Counted from the first letter of the stretch, positions 7,865-16,706 are shown. The stretch is 64,000 nucleotides of DNA from Mycolicibacterium xanthum (GCF_019710635.1 NZ_JAIFZS010000055.1:19337-83336), one strand, 5' to 3'. Numbers and translations: made by a program. The notes: generated from the sequence alone by a model not told the origin.

Positions 7865-9378
7865 TAGAGGATGCCCCGGCCGATCGCCTCGCGCACCACC
7901 GGCATCGCGGCGGCGGCCAGCGCAGCGGCGTCGACGCCGTGCGACGCCGCGAGCAGATCGATGAGCATGCCCAGCGGCACCTGGCCGCGGCAGCCGGCCA
8001 GCAGCGCCCGCGACACCTCGTCGACGCCGATCACCGCACCGGGCCCGCCGGGTCGGCGCACCGCCGACCCGACGACCTGCCAGCCGTCCGGGCCGGGCAG
8101 CGACGTCTCCTCGAGGAACACCGGCGCGGTCGACAACCGCGCGGCCAGCAGCTGCTCGTCGGTGGTGTCGTGCAGGTACTCGCGGCGGGCGAAGAACGCG
8201 GCCACCTCGGGCCCGGTGGGCGCCTCGTCGGCGCCGGTGATCTCCTCGAGCACGCACTCGGGGTCGCCGCGCTCCCCGACCCGCGGCGCCCGCACCGCGA
8301 TCACCCCCATGCCGATCCCGGTGATGCGCTGATCGCCGAACCAGTCCAGCCACTGCCCGCCGCGCGCGGCGGCGTCCTGCGCGGATTCCCCGGCGTCGGA
8401 GGTCCACAGCGTGACGTAGCTGACCGGGTCGGCCAGCTCGCGCTGCACCACCCAGGCGTGTAGCCCGGTGCCGGCCAGCCAGCCGCCGACCCGCTCGCGC
8501 CACGCCCCGTCCTTGTCGCCGCGCACGATCCAGTTGGCCATGATCTGCGCGGTACCACCCGGCTCGAGATGATCGGGCAGCTGACCGATCAGGCTCTCGC
8601 ACAACGCATCCCCGGCCATGCCGGAGTCGCGGTAGAGGTAGTCGCGGGCACCGGCGCCCACCACGAACGGCGGGTTGGACACGATCAGCCCGAAGCGCTC
8701 GCCGGCCACCGGTTCGAACAGGCTGCCGGCCCGCAGGTCCCAGGCCATCCCGTTGAGCCGGGCGGTGGCCGCGGCCAGCACCAGCGCGCGCTCGTTGGTG
8801 TCGGTGGCCACCACCTGCTCGCAGTGCGCGGACAGGTGCAGCGCCTGGATCCCGCAGCCGGTGCCGAGGTCCAGCGCACGTTCGACCGGGTCGCGCATCA
8901 CGGCGCGGGCCAGCGACACCGAGGCGCCGCCGATGCCCAGCACGTGATCGCGCTGCACCGGCCCGGGCCGCAGCGCCGCGTCGAGGTCGGACACCACGAA
9001 GAAGTCGCGCTCACCGTCGCTGTGCGGGCGAATGTCCAGCGCGGCCCGCACCGTCGTCGGGGAGGCCTGCTCCAGCACGCCGTTGGCCAGCAGTGCCCCC
9101 ACCCCGGCGCCGGGCAGCGCCGCCTCGACCGCGTGGCGGGGCTCGTCGGCGCCGAGCAGGAACAGCCGGGCCAGCACCGCCAACGGCCGCCGGTCGGTGT
9201 CGGCCCGCTCGGTGGCCCGCCACGCCGGCCACCACACCCCGCGGGCGAACGCGGCGTCGGCGCCGGCGCCGGCGCCGAACAGCGCGGCCACCCCGTCGGT
9301 GGTGTAGCCGGCGGCGCGCAGCCCGGCGCCCAGCGCGTCCAGGACCGCGGTGTCGTGCAGCGGCCCGGCCGCCGTCAC
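7852..9378 (-). CDS. Large NPPF-motif methyltransferase
   Basis: A 508-residue protein. An N-terminal domain (about 1-150) of unknown fold precedes a SAM-binding methyltransferase domain with motif I LDLGTGCGI at 169-177 and NPPF at 235-238. NPPF/Y is the amide- or amino-group methylation motif of HemK/RsmC/adenine methyltransferases. The C-terminal third (about 345-508) has no recognised motif. The GTG start overlaps the stop of the SRAP gene (GTGA at 9375-9378), so the two are coupled. The substrate may be a protein glutamine, RNA or DNA; context cannot decide. Confidence 0.82.
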   Translation of the reverse strand: MTAAGPLHDTAVLDALGAGLRAAGYTTDGVAALFGAGAGADAAFARGVWWPAWRATERADTDRRPLAVLARLFLLGADEPRHAVEAALPGAGVGALLANGVLEQASPTTVRAALDIRPHSDGERDFFVVSDLDAALRPGPVQRDHVLGIGGASVSLARAVMRDPVERALDLGTGCGIQALHLSAHCEQVVATDTNERALVLAAATARLNGMAWDLRAGSLFEPVAGERFGLIVSNPPFVVGAGARDYLYRDSGMAGDALCESLIGQLPDHLEPGGTAQIMANWIVRGDKDGAWRERVGGWLAGTGLHAWVVQRELADPVSYVTLWTSDAGESAQDAAARGGQWLDWFGDQRITGIGMGVIAVRAPRVGERGDPECVLEEITGADEAPTGPEVAAFFARREYLHDTTDEQLLAARLSTAPVFLEETSLPGPDGWQVVGSAVRRPGGPGAVIGVDEVSRALLAGCRGQVPLGMLIDLLAASHGVDAAALAAAAMPVVREAIGRGILYQAR

Positions 9379-10151
9379 AGCAGCGTGCCTTGCACGGGTT
9401 CGGGCTCGACGGGCTCGATCAGCTCGGGTCCGTTGTTGCGCACGCTGTTGACCAGCCGCGACACCTCACGGATGTCGATGCGGTCCAGGTCGCCGTGGCC
9501 GCGCAGCAGACCCTGGTCGATCGGGGCGTCGGGGTCCAGCCAGTGGTCCCAGTCCGGCTCGCTGATGGTCAGCGGCATCCGGTCGTGGATGTCGGCCAGC
9601 GGACCGACCGAATCGGTGGTGATGATCGTGCAGCTCAGCAGCGGCCGGCTGTCCTCATCCGCGCCCTTGGGCCGCCAGGTCGACCACAGGCCCGCCATGA
9701 ACAGCGGCGCACCGTCGTCGGCGTACATGTAGTACGGGGTCTTGGCGCCCTTCTGCCCCTTCCACTCGTACCAGCCGTCCATCGGCACCAGGCAGCGCTT
9801 GGTCTTGGCCGACCCGCGGAACGCCGGCGACGTGGCGACCGTCTCGGAGCGGGCGTTGATCAGCAGCGGCCCCTTGGTGTCCGGGCCGCCGTCCGCGGCG
9901 GTCTTGGCCCACGGCGGCACCAGGCCCCAGCGCATCAGCCGGACCCGGCGGGTGGATTCGTCGTCGGGTTCGGTGTGCCGCTTGACCACGGTCGCGACGG
10001 CGGTGGTGGGCGCGACGTTGTAGTTGGCAGTGAACGCAGCGCCGTCCTTGCCGGCCGCGCCGTCCTTGCCCGCGCCGGTGGTCTCGTCGATCGCCTTGAT
10101 CTTCTCCGCCAGCAGCGCCGGGTCGGTGGTCGCCGCGAATCGCCCGCACAT
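9375..10151 (-). CDS. SRAP/HMCES abasic-site processing protein
   Basis: A 258-residue SOS-response-associated peptidase (YedK/HMCES) matching M. tuberculosis Rv3226c. It forms a thiazolidine DNA-protein crosslink with abasic sites in single-stranded DNA. Key residues are all present: Cys2 (start MCGRF), N45 in YNVAP, R101 in INAR, E129 in WYEW and H189 in HDRMP. Cys2 must follow the initiator Met, which fixes the start at 10151 rather than three codons upstream. A short insertion at about 26-39 repeats GKDGAA. It is first in a coupled pair with the NPPF methyltransferase and divergent from aroA. Confidence 0.94.
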   Translation of the reverse strand: MCGRFAATTDPALLAEKIKAIDETTGAGKDGAAGKDGAAFTANYNVAPTTAVATVVKRHTEPDDESTRRVRLMRWGLVPPWAKTAADGGPDTKGPLLINARSETVATSPAFRGSAKTKRCLVPMDGWYEWKGQKGAKTPYYMYADDGAPLFMAGLWSTWRPKGADEDSRPLLSCTIITTDSVGPLADIHDRMPLTISEPDWDHWLDPDAPIDQGLLRGHGDLDRIDIREVSRLVNSVRNNGPELIEPVEPEPVQGTLL

Positions 10152-10171
10152 GGTTCTCATGCTTCCAGACG

Positions 10172-10228
10172 CCGCGATTTCGGCGTGAATGTCGCCGCTG
10201 AGGGTGCGTTCGCACACCGAAATCGCGG
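10172..10228. promoter_or_regulatory. 16-bp inverted repeat between the SRAP gene and aroA
   Basis: CCGCGATTTCGGCGTG at 10172-10187 is mirrored by CACACCGAAATCGCGG at 10213-10228 with one mismatch and a 25-base centre. It lies in the shared divergent promoter region. It could be an operator or a dispersed intergenic palindrome. Confidence 0.5.
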
Positions 10229-10248
10229 ACAGGCAACAATGGGGAACC

Positions 10249-11550
10249 GTGAGCATCTGGCCGGCCCCGTCGACGGCGACCCCCGTGCACGCCACCGTCA
10301 CCGTGCCCGGCTCCAAGTCGCAGACCAACCGGGCGCTGATCCTGGCCGCGCTGTCCGACGGGCCGTCGACCGTCAGCGGGGCGCTGCGCAGCCGCGACAC
10401 CGACCTGATGATCGGCGCGCTGCGGACGCTGGGGCTGCGCGTCGACGCATCCGACACCGACCCCACCGAGCTGACCGTCTCCGGGGCGATCGACCCGGCC
10501 CCGGGTAGCCGCATCGACTGCGGCCTGGCGGGAACGGTGCTGCGGTTCGTGCCGCCGGTCGCCGCGCTGGGCACCACGGCGGTGACGTTCGACGGCGACG
10601 AGCAGGCCCGCGCCCGCCCCATCGCGCCGCTGCTGGCCGGGCTGCGCGGCCTCGGGGTCGGCGTGCAGGGCGACGGGCTGCCGTTCACCGTGGCCGGCCG
10701 TGGCGAGGTGCCCGGCGGCACCGTGGAGATCGACGCGTCCGGGTCCTCGCAGTTCGTCTCCGGGCTGCTGCTGTCGGGTGCCGGGTTCACCGACGGGCTG
10801 ACCATCGTGCACACCGGCGAGTCGGTCCCGTCGGCGCCGCACATCGCGATGACCGTGTCGATGCTGCGCGAGGCCGGCGTCGACGTCGACGACGCGCAGC
10901 CCAACCGGTGGCGGGTGGCGCCCGGGCCGATCGCGGCGCGGCACTGGCGCATCGAACCGGACCTGTCCAACGCGGTACCGTTCCTGGCGGCCGCGGTGGT
11001 CAGCGGCGGAGCGGTCCGGATCACCGGCTGGCCGCCGGTCAGCATCCAGCCGGCCGGCGACATCCTGTCGATCCTGCAGAGCCTGGGCGCGGCGGTGCGT
11101 CGGGGCGACGCGTATCTGGAGGTGCAGGGCTCGGCGAGCTATGGCGGTATCGACGTCGACCTGCACGACGTCGGGGAACTCGCCCCCTCGGTGGCCGCGC
11201 TCGCGGCGCTGGCGGTACCGGGGTCGGTGTCGCAACTGCGGGGCATCGCGCACCTGCGCGGCCACGAGACCGACCGGTTGGCCGCGCTGAGCACCGAGAT
11301 CACTCGCCTCGGCGGGCAGTGCGAGGAGACCGCCGACGGGCTGACGATCACCGCGCGGCCGCTGCACGCCGGCGTCTGGCATTCCTACGCCGACCACCGG
11401 ATGGCCACCGCGGGCGCGATCATCGGGCTGCGGGTCCCCGGCACCGAGGTGGCGGACATCGGCACGACGGGCAAGACGCTGCCCGACTTCCCCGGGATGT
11501 GGGCGGACATGCTGTCCGGCCAGACCGCGGACCTGAAGGTCGGCGATTGA
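10249..11550 (+). CDS. aroA: 3-phosphoshikimate 1-carboxyvinyltransferase (EPSP synthase)
   Basis: A 433-residue EPSP synthase of the shikimate pathway, transferring enolpyruvyl from PEP to shikimate-3-phosphate. The N-terminal PEP/S3P-binding PGSKSQTNRAL lies near residue 20; LAGTVLRF, the internal SSQFVSG and YADHRMA are also present. The GTG at 10249 starts MSIWPAP and matches M. tuberculosis AroA (Rv3227); the longer upstream reading would run through the intergenic inverted repeat. Its TGA overlaps the rsgA TTG start (TTGA), so the two genes are coupled. Confidence 0.95.
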   Translation: MSIWPAPSTATPVHATVTVPGSKSQTNRALILAALSDGPSTVSGALRSRDTDLMIGALRTLGLRVDASDTDPTELTVSGAIDPAPGSRIDCGLAGTVLRFVPPVAALGTTAVTFDGDEQARARPIAPLLAGLRGLGVGVQGDGLPFTVAGRGEVPGGTVEIDASGSSQFVSGLLLSGAGFTDGLTIVHTGESVPSAPHIAMTVSMLREAGVDVDDAQPNRWRVAPGPIAARHWRIEPDLSNAVPFLAAAVVSGGAVRITGWPPVSIQPAGDILSILQSLGAAVRRGDAYLEVQGSASYGGIDVDLHDVGELAPSVAALAALAVPGSVSQLRGIAHLRGHETDRLAALSTEITRLGGQCEETADGLTITARPLHAGVWHSYADHRMATAGAIIGLRVPGTEVADIGTTGKTLPDFPGMWADMLSGQTADLKVGD

Positions 11551-12527
11551 GCCGTCGCGAGTACGACGAGTCCGATGTCCGGGTGCGACCCGGCCGGGGC
11601 TCGCGGCCGCGGACCAAGACCCGCCCCGACCACGCCGACGCGCAGGCCGCCATGGTGGTCACCGTCGACCGGGGCCGCTGGGGTTGTGTGCTCGGCGGCG
11701 ACCCGCACCGCCGGGTCACCGCGATGCGGGCCAGGGAGCTGGGCCGCACCCCGATCGTGGTCGGCGACGACGTCGACGTTGTCGGCGATCTGTCCGGCCG
11801 GACCGACACGCTGGCGCGCATCGTGCGCCGCGGCGAGCGGCGCACGGTGTTGCGGCGTACCGCCGACGACACCGACCCGACCGAGCGCGTCGTCGTCGCC
11901 AACGCCGACCAGCTGCTGATCGTCGTCGCGCTGGCCGACCCGCCGCCGCGCACCGGCCTGGTCGAGCGGGCGCTGATCGCGGCCTACGCCGGTGGCCTGG
12001 ATCCGATCCTGTGCCTGACCAAGACCGACCTGGCCCCCGCCGAACCGTTCGCCGCGCAGTTCGCCGACCTCGACCTGACGATCACCACCGCGGGCCGCGA
12101 CGATCCGCTGTCCGCGGTGACGGCGCTGCTGACCGACAAGGTCACCGCGCTGCTCGGGCATTCCGGTGTGGGCAAGTCCACATTGGTGAACCGCCTTGTG
12201 CCGCAAGCGGACCGGGCCACCGGCGAGGTCACCGACATCGGCAAGGGCAGGCACACGTCCACCCAGTCGGTGGCGCTGCCGCTGCAGACCGGCGGCTGGG
12301 TGATCGATACCCCGGGCATCCGGTCGTTCGGGCTGGCCCACATCGAACCCGACGACGTGGTGCTGGCCTTCTCCGACCTCGCCGAGGCGATCGACGACTG
12401 CCCGCGCGGCTGCGGGCACATGGGTCCGCCGGCCGATCCGGAGTGCGCGCTCGACCAGCTGACGGGCGCGGCGGCCGGTCGGGTCGCGGCGGCGCGCAGA
12501 CTTCTGGCCGCACTTCGGGAAGGCTGA
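11547..12527 (+). CDS. rsgA: Ribosome small-subunit GTPase RsgA
   Basis: A 326-residue circularly permuted GTPase that assists late 30S maturation, matching M. tuberculosis Rv3228. Motif order is permuted: G4 LTKTD (157-161), then the P-loop GHSGVGKS (204-211), then DTPG (254-257). The C-terminal zinc site uses C285, C289, H291 and C300. An OB-like N-terminal domain contains RGRWGCVLGG. The TTG start overlapping the aroA stop gives a start compatible with the family. Confidence 0.92.
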   Translation: MSRREYDESDVRVRPGRGSRPRTKTRPDHADAQAAMVVTVDRGRWGCVLGGDPHRRVTAMRARELGRTPIVVGDDVDVVGDLSGRTDTLARIVRRGERRTVLRRTADDTDPTERVVVANADQLLIVVALADPPPRTGLVERALIAAYAGGLDPILCLTKTDLAPAEPFAAQFADLDLTITTAGRDDPLSAVTALLTDKVTALLGHSGVGKSTLVNRLVPQADRATGEVTDIGKGRHTSTQSVALPLQTGGWVIDTPGIRSFGLAHIEPDDVVLAFSDLAEAIDDCPRGCGHMGPPADPECALDQLTGAAAGRVAAARRLLAALREG

Positions 12528-12610
12528 ACCCCGGGGCCGACGTTGTGGTCGGGGGGCGGGTTTGCGGCGGGCGTGCACCGGGCACGCTGCCGGCGAAGGA
12601 GGAGTGGCAG

Positions 12611-13483
12611 TTGAGCCAACAGTTGAGCAAGGTACCCACGATCGCGTTGAACGACGGCACGAGCATCCCCCAGCTGGGTTACGGCGTCTTCCAGATTCCG
12701 CCCGACGGCACCGCCGCCGCGGTCAAGACCGCACTGGAGGTCGGCTACCGCCACATCGACACCGCGGAGATGTACCAGAACGAGAAGGGCGTCGGCGAGG
12801 GAGTGCGCGCCTCCGGGCTGGACCGCTCGCAGGTGTACATCACCAGCAAGCTGAACAACGGTTTCCACAAACCCGACGATGCCCGCCGCGCGTTCGACGC
12901 GACGATCTCGGCGCTGGGCTTCGACGGTGACGACGCCTATGTGGACCTGTTCTTGATCCACTGGCCGCTACCGACCCTCTACGACGGCGATTACGTGTCG
13001 ACGTGGAAGACGCTGGAGGAATTCGCCAAGGACGGCCGCACCCGCAGCATCGGGGTGTCCAACTTCCAGGTGGCCCACCTGGACCGGCTCGCCGCGGAGA
13101 CCGGCACGGTGCCGGCGGTCAACCAGATCGAGGTGCACCCCTATTTCGGCAACAACGAGGTGCGGGCCTACGGCGCCGAGCACGGCATCGCGACCGAGGC
13201 GTGGTCGCCGATCGCCCAGGGCCGGGTGCTCGGCGACCCCGTCATCACCGGCGTCGCCGAGAAGATCGGCAAGTCCCCGGCGCAGGTGGTGCTGCGCTGG
13301 CACATCCAGCGCGGCGACATCGTGTTCCCGAAATCGGTGACGCTGCAACGCATCAAGGACAACCTGGCGCTGTTCGACTTCGAGCTGGGCGCGGCGGATT
13401 TCGATGCGATCTCGGACCTGGACAAGGGCGAGGCGGGCCGTATCGGCCCCGACCCGGACGTCTTCGACTACGTCCCGGCGTAA
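12611..13483 (+). CDS. Aldo/keto reductase (AKR5-like)
   Basis: A 290-residue NADPH-dependent aldo/keto reductase. The catalytic tetrad is D50, Y55, K80 and H117 (HIDTAEMY, ITSKL, LIHWP); the cofactor region includes IVFPKSVTLQRIKDN. It resembles DkgA-type reductases acting on diketo-gluconate or methylglyoxal-like carbonyls; the actual substrate is unknown. The TTG start at 12611 was chosen because of an AAGGAGGAG site at 12596-12604 with 6-base spacing and because the family begins there. A hairpin terminator follows. Confidence 0.9.
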   Translation: MSQQLSKVPTIALNDGTSIPQLGYGVFQIPPDGTAAAVKTALEVGYRHIDTAEMYQNEKGVGEGVRASGLDRSQVYITSKLNNGFHKPDDARRAFDATISALGFDGDDAYVDLFLIHWPLPTLYDGDYVSTWKTLEEFAKDGRTRSIGVSNFQVAHLDRLAAETGTVPAVNQIEVHPYFGNNEVRAYGAEHGIATEAWSPIAQGRVLGDPVITGVAEKIGKSPAQVVLRWHIQRGDIVFPKSVTLQRIKDNLALFDFELGAADFDAISDLDKGEAGRIGPDPDVFDYVPA

Positions 13484-13490
13484 GTGCCGG

Positions 13491-13573
13491 GTTGCCGTTG
13501 GGACTGCGCTGAGTTGCCGTTGGGACTGCGCTGAGGGCGGGATCTTCTCGAAGATTCCCGCCCTCAACGCAGT
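13491..13573. terminator. Duplicated 22-bp unit plus long hairpin (family B)
   Basis: A 22-bp unit beginning GTTGCCGTTGGG is repeated exactly at 13491-13512 and 13513-13534. The second copy runs into a strong stem: ACTGCG (13525) with CGCAGT (13568), TGAGGGCGGG with CCCGCCCTCA, and ATCTT with AAGAT. It separates the convergent reductase and desA3 genes. Confidence 0.85.
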
Positions 13574-13625
13574 CTGAACACAGGGGCCGCGCAGCCTCAA
13601 AGCAGAGGCACGCAGCCTCAGCGCG

Positions 13626-14891
13626 TCACGCCGCCAGATCCTGGCGCTTGGCCCGCTTCTCGGCGGCCTTCTCGGCCCGCTTGGCCCGGCGGTTCGCCCG
13701 CACCGTCGCGATGGACGACTTCAGGCCGCTGCGCTGCCCCGGCTCGAGCCCGTCGAACATCCGCTCGCTGCGCGTCTCGGGCGCATCGTCGGCGGTGTCG
13801 CTGAGAAACCGGTCCGGCAGCGACAGCTTGGCGATCGTGCGCCACGTCTTGCCGTACTGCACCAGGAACGACCCTGTGGTGTAGGGCAGGTCGTACTTGT
13901 CGCAGATCTCGCGGACCCGCAGCGAGACCTCGTAAAGCCGGTTGCTGGGCAGGTCGGGATACATGTGGTGCTCGATCTGGTGGCACAGGTTGCCGCTCAT
14001 GAACCGCAGCGCCGGGCCGTTCTCGAAGTTCGCGCTGCCGAGCATCTGACGCAGGTACCACTCGCCCCGGCTTTCACCGGCCATGTCGGTCTTGGTGAAT
14101 TTCTCTGCGCCGTCCGGGAAATGACCGCAGAAGATCACGGCGTTGGACCACACATTTCGGATCACGTTGGCGATCGCGTTGGCCTTCGCCGTCGATTTGA
14201 ACGTGGCGTGCGGCGACAGTGCGGTCAGCGCGGGAAACGCGAGGTAATCCTTGGCCACCTGGTGACCGGCCTTGGTGGAGAACTCCCGCACCCGGATCAG
14301 CGTGGCGTTGCGGTCGTCGCGGCCCTTGAAGATCTTGCCGAGCTCCAGGTGCTGCAACCCGACGCCCCACTCGAAGCCGACGGCCAGCATCGTGTTGTAG
14401 AACAGGTTGAGCAGGTTGAACGGCTTCCAGCGCTGGTCCCGGGTGACGCGGAGCAGGCCGAAGCCCACGTCGTCGTCCATGCCCAGGATATTGGTGTACT
14501 TGTGGTGCATGAAGTTGTGGGTGAAGCGCCAATGCTTGGAGGCCCCGCCCATGTCCCATTCCCACGTGGAGGAATGAATCTCGGGATCGTTCATCCAATC
14601 CCACTGGCCGTGCATGACGTTGTGGCCGATCTCCATGTTCTCGATGATCTTGGCCACGCCCAGCGTGACGGTGCCGGCCCACCAGAACCGGCGCTTGGAG
14701 CTGCCTGCCAGCAGCAGCCGGCCCGCGACCTCCAGCGCGCGTTGGGCGGCGATGGTGCGCCGGATGTAGCGCGCGTCGCGCGCACCGCGGGAGTCCTCGA
14801 TGTCCTGGCGGATCGCGTCGAGCTCGCGGGACAGGCTCTCGATGTCGGCATCGGTGAGATGCGCGAACTCGGGAACGTCGGTTATTGCCAT
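13626..14891 (-). CDS. desA3: Stearoyl-CoA delta-9 desaturase DesA3
   Basis: A 421-residue integral membrane fatty-acyl-CoA desaturase matching M. tuberculosis Rv3229c. The di-iron histidine boxes are H90-x3-H94, H125-x3-HH (129-130) and QIEHH (305-309). Hydrophobic stretches near 68-82 and 160-175 fit membrane segments. It makes oleate from stearoyl-CoA with electrons from the reductase encoded just upstream. It ends DLAA; a C-terminal LAA degron is known to make mycobacterial DesA3 short-lived. A tandem-palindrome operator lies 20 bases before the ATG. Confidence 0.95.
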   Translation of the reverse strand: MAITDVPEFAHLTDADIESLSRELDAIRQDIEDSRGARDARYIRRTIAAQRALEVAGRLLLAGSSKRRFWWAGTVTLGVAKIIENMEIGHNVMHGQWDWMNDPEIHSSTWEWDMGGASKHWRFTHNFMHHKYTNILGMDDDVGFGLLRVTRDQRWKPFNLLNLFYNTMLAVGFEWGVGLQHLELGKIFKGRDDRNATLIRVREFSTKAGHQVAKDYLAFPALTALSPHATFKSTAKANAIANVIRNVWSNAVIFCGHFPDGAEKFTKTDMAGESRGEWYLRQMLGSANFENGPALRFMSGNLCHQIEHHMYPDLPSNRLYEVSLRVREICDKYDLPYTTGSFLVQYGKTWRTIAKLSLPDRFLSDTADDAPETRSERMFDGLEPGQRSGLKSSIATVRANRRAKRAEKAAEKRAKRQDLAA

Positions 14892-14911
14892 GGTTCAACC
14901 TCCTCTCGTCT

Positions 14912-14947
14912 ACCTACGCTAGCGTAACCTACGACTCCGTAGGTTAC
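14912..14947. promoter_or_regulatory. Tandem-palindrome operator upstream of desA3
   Basis: Two 12-bp TACGNNNNCGTA palindromes start 15 bp apart: TACGCTAGCGTA at 14915-14926 and TACGACTCCGTA at 14930-14941. The second extends to 10-bp arms (14924-14933 and 14938-14947). The same array occurs at 16151-16180 before the reductase gene, so one repressor probably controls both. Confidence 0.8.
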
Positions 14948-14960
14948 TACCCGGTAAAGC

Positions 14961-16103
14961 CTAGACATCGAGCACACAATCCCCCGATGCCGCCGAGACA
15001 CAGGTCTGCACCCGGGTGCCGGGCTCGTGCTCGGCCCCGGTCCGCAGATCGCGCACGTGCCCGTCGAGCAGACCCACCACACACGACTGGCAGATACCCA
15101 TCCGGCAGCCGAACGGCATCTGGATGCCGGCCTGCTCGCCGGCGTCCATCAGCGAGGTCGCCCCGTCGATGGTCACCGACCGCCCGGCCCGGGCGAACTC
15201 GACGGTGCCGCCGCTGCCGTGCGCGGCCGTCCTGGCGGCGGCGAACCGCTCCAGGTGCAGCCGCTCGGCCAGGCCGGCGTCGGTCCAGGTTCGTTCGGCC
15301 GCCACGAGCATCGCCTCCGGACCGCACGCCCAGGTCTGGCGCTTGCGCCAATCCGGCACCACGTCGTCGAGCCGAGCCAGGTCGAGCCTGCCCTCGGTCC
15401 GCGTCGACCGCAGGTGCAGCCGGTAGCCCTCGTTGCGGTATCCCAGCTGCGACAGCTCCGCAGCGAAGAGCACGTCGGCCTCGGTGGGCGCCGAATGCAC
15501 GTGCACGACATCGCCGAGCTGACCCCTGCGGACCAGCGTACGCAGCATCGCCATCACCGGCGTGATCCCCGACCCCGCGGTGAGGAACAGCACCGCCGCG
15601 GGCGCCGGGTCGGGCAGCACGAAGTTCCCCTGCGGCGCAGCGAGTCTGACGATCGTGCCCGCCTCCACCCCGCCGACCAGGTGCGTCGACAGGAACCCCT
15701 CGGGCATGGCCTTGACCGTGATCGTGATCGTCTTCGAGCCCTTGCTGGAGATCGGGCTGGACGTCAGCGAGTAGGACCGCCAGCGCCACCGGCCGTCGAC
15801 CAGCAGGCCGATGCCGATGTACTGGCCGGCCTCGTAGTCGAACGAGAACCCCCAGCCGGGCTTGATGACCAGGGTGGCGGAGTCGACGGTCTCGCGCCGC
15901 ACCTCGACCACCTTGCCGCGCAGCTCGCGCGCCGACCACAGCGGGTTGGCCAGCTTCAGGTAGTCGTCGGGCAGCAGCGGGGTGGTGATCCGGCCGGCGA
16001 TGGTGCGCAGCGCGTGCCAGCCGGGGTTGTCCTTCGCGCCGGCGATGGTGGGTCGGATGGTGTCGACCACTTTGGCCGTCGTCTTGATGGAGTTCTTGGC
16101 CAT
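14961..16103 (-). CDS. Ferredoxin-type NADPH oxidoreductase, DesA3 electron donor
   Basis: A 380-residue three-domain reductase matching M. tuberculosis Rv3230c, the NADPH:DesA3 oxidoreductase. An FAD-binding domain (WRSYSLTSSP) is followed by an NAD(P)-binding domain (LFLTAGSGITPVMAML) and a C-terminal plant-type [2Fe-2S] domain with C-x4-C-x2-C (GCRMGICQSC) and a distal cysteine in VQTC. The ATG at 16103 has AGGAG 6 bases upstream and matches family length. A longer reading to 16235 would run through the operator and is rejected. desA3 lies 69 bases downstream but has its own operator copy. Confidence 0.93.
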   Translation of the reverse strand: MAKNSIKTTAKVVDTIRPTIAGAKDNPGWHALRTIAGRITTPLLPDDYLKLANPLWSARELRGKVVEVRRETVDSATLVIKPGWGFSFDYEAGQYIGIGLLVDGRWRWRSYSLTSSPISSKGSKTITITVKAMPEGFLSTHLVGGVEAGTIVRLAAPQGNFVLPDPAPAAVLFLTAGSGITPVMAMLRTLVRRGQLGDVVHVHSAPTEADVLFAAELSQLGYRNEGYRLHLRSTRTEGRLDLARLDDVVPDWRKRQTWACGPEAMLVAAERTWTDAGLAERLHLERFAAARTAAHGSGGTVEFARAGRSVTIDGATSLMDAGEQAGIQMPFGCRMGICQSCVVGLLDGHVRDLRTGAEHEPGTRVQTCVSAASGDCVLDV

Positions 16104-16150
16104 GGCGGCTCCTGCCCGGGGATCTGGTTGCAGCCCGAGGGCCGCGCTCA

Positions 16151-16180
16151 ACCTACGGTACCGTAACTTACGGTGCCGTA
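16151..16180. promoter_or_regulatory. Second tandem-palindrome operator, upstream of the DesA3 reductase
   Basis: TACGGTACCGTA at 16154-16165 and TACGGTGCCGTA at 16169-16180 start 15 bp apart. Spacing, orientation and flanking ACC/AAC bases match the array at 14912-14947. It lies about 50 bases before the reductase ATG. Confidence 0.8.
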
Positions 16181-16189
16181 TCCAGCCCT

Positions 16190-16693
16190 TCAGAGCAGTT
16201 CCAGCAGGAACTGCAGCTCCTGTGGCGCGTACCACGCCAGGTCGTGGTCCTGCGCATCGCCGACCGTGAGCTCGGCGTCCTCGTCCCCGAGGTCGGCGGC
16301 ATCGATCACCTCGATCGCGGCTTCGACCGCCGGCTCGGCCCCGGCGTTGTCGACATAGGCGGCGATCACCCGGTCGAGCGGGATCGCGCCGGCGACCCGA
16401 ACGACGGCGTCGTCGAGGTCGGGCCGCAGCGTGACCTCGGCGTCGTCGGCGTCGGCCTCCAGCACCGCCCGCCGCGGCGGCAACTCCCCGGTCGCGCCGT
16501 CGGCCAGCAGCCGCAGCGACGCCAGCGCCGCGTCGCGCAGTGCGACATCGGCCAGCTCGTCGTCGTCACCGTGCGAGTAGGCCTCGCGCAGCGTGGGGGT
16601 CACCGCGAATGCCGTCCCGTTCACCGGACGCAGCGAGGCGTCGGCGACGAACTGCTGCAGCATGGCGAGGGTGACCGGGACGAAGACACGCAC
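16190..16693 (-). CDS. Conserved mycobacterial protein, Rv3231c-like (DUF6912)
   Basis: A 167-residue protein of unknown function matching M. tuberculosis Rv3231c. It starts MRVFVPVTLAMLQQF and is rich in acidic residues (DADDAEVTLRPDLDDAVV). No signal peptide or membrane segment is seen once the start is corrected. The GTG at 16693 was chosen because TACCCT lies 7 bases upstream, fitting a leaderless transcript, and because the family begins there; the longer reading adds a false hydrophobic leader. It is followed by the desaturase-system operator. Confidence 0.8.
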   Translation of the reverse strand: MRVFVPVTLAMLQQFVADASLRPVNGTAFAVTPTLREAYSHGDDDELADVALRDAALASLRLLADGATGELPPRRAVLEADADDAEVTLRPDLDDAVVRVAGAIPLDRVIAAYVDNAGAEPAVEAAIEVIDAADLGDEDAELTVGDAQDHDLAWYAPQELQFLLELL

Positions 16694-16706
16694 GAGAGGA
16701 AGGGTA

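Noticed and set aside
536..8463. Long open frames on the opposite strand of real genes (for example 536-1705 and 6187-8463 plus)
   Set aside because: High GC removes stop codons in shadow frames; they are Arg/Pro/Gly-rich without domains and overlap conserved genes.
16104..16235. Upstream ATG start for the DesA3 reductase (16235)
   Set aside because: It would translate through the palindromic operator, is longer than the family, and the ATG at 16103 has a good ribosome site.
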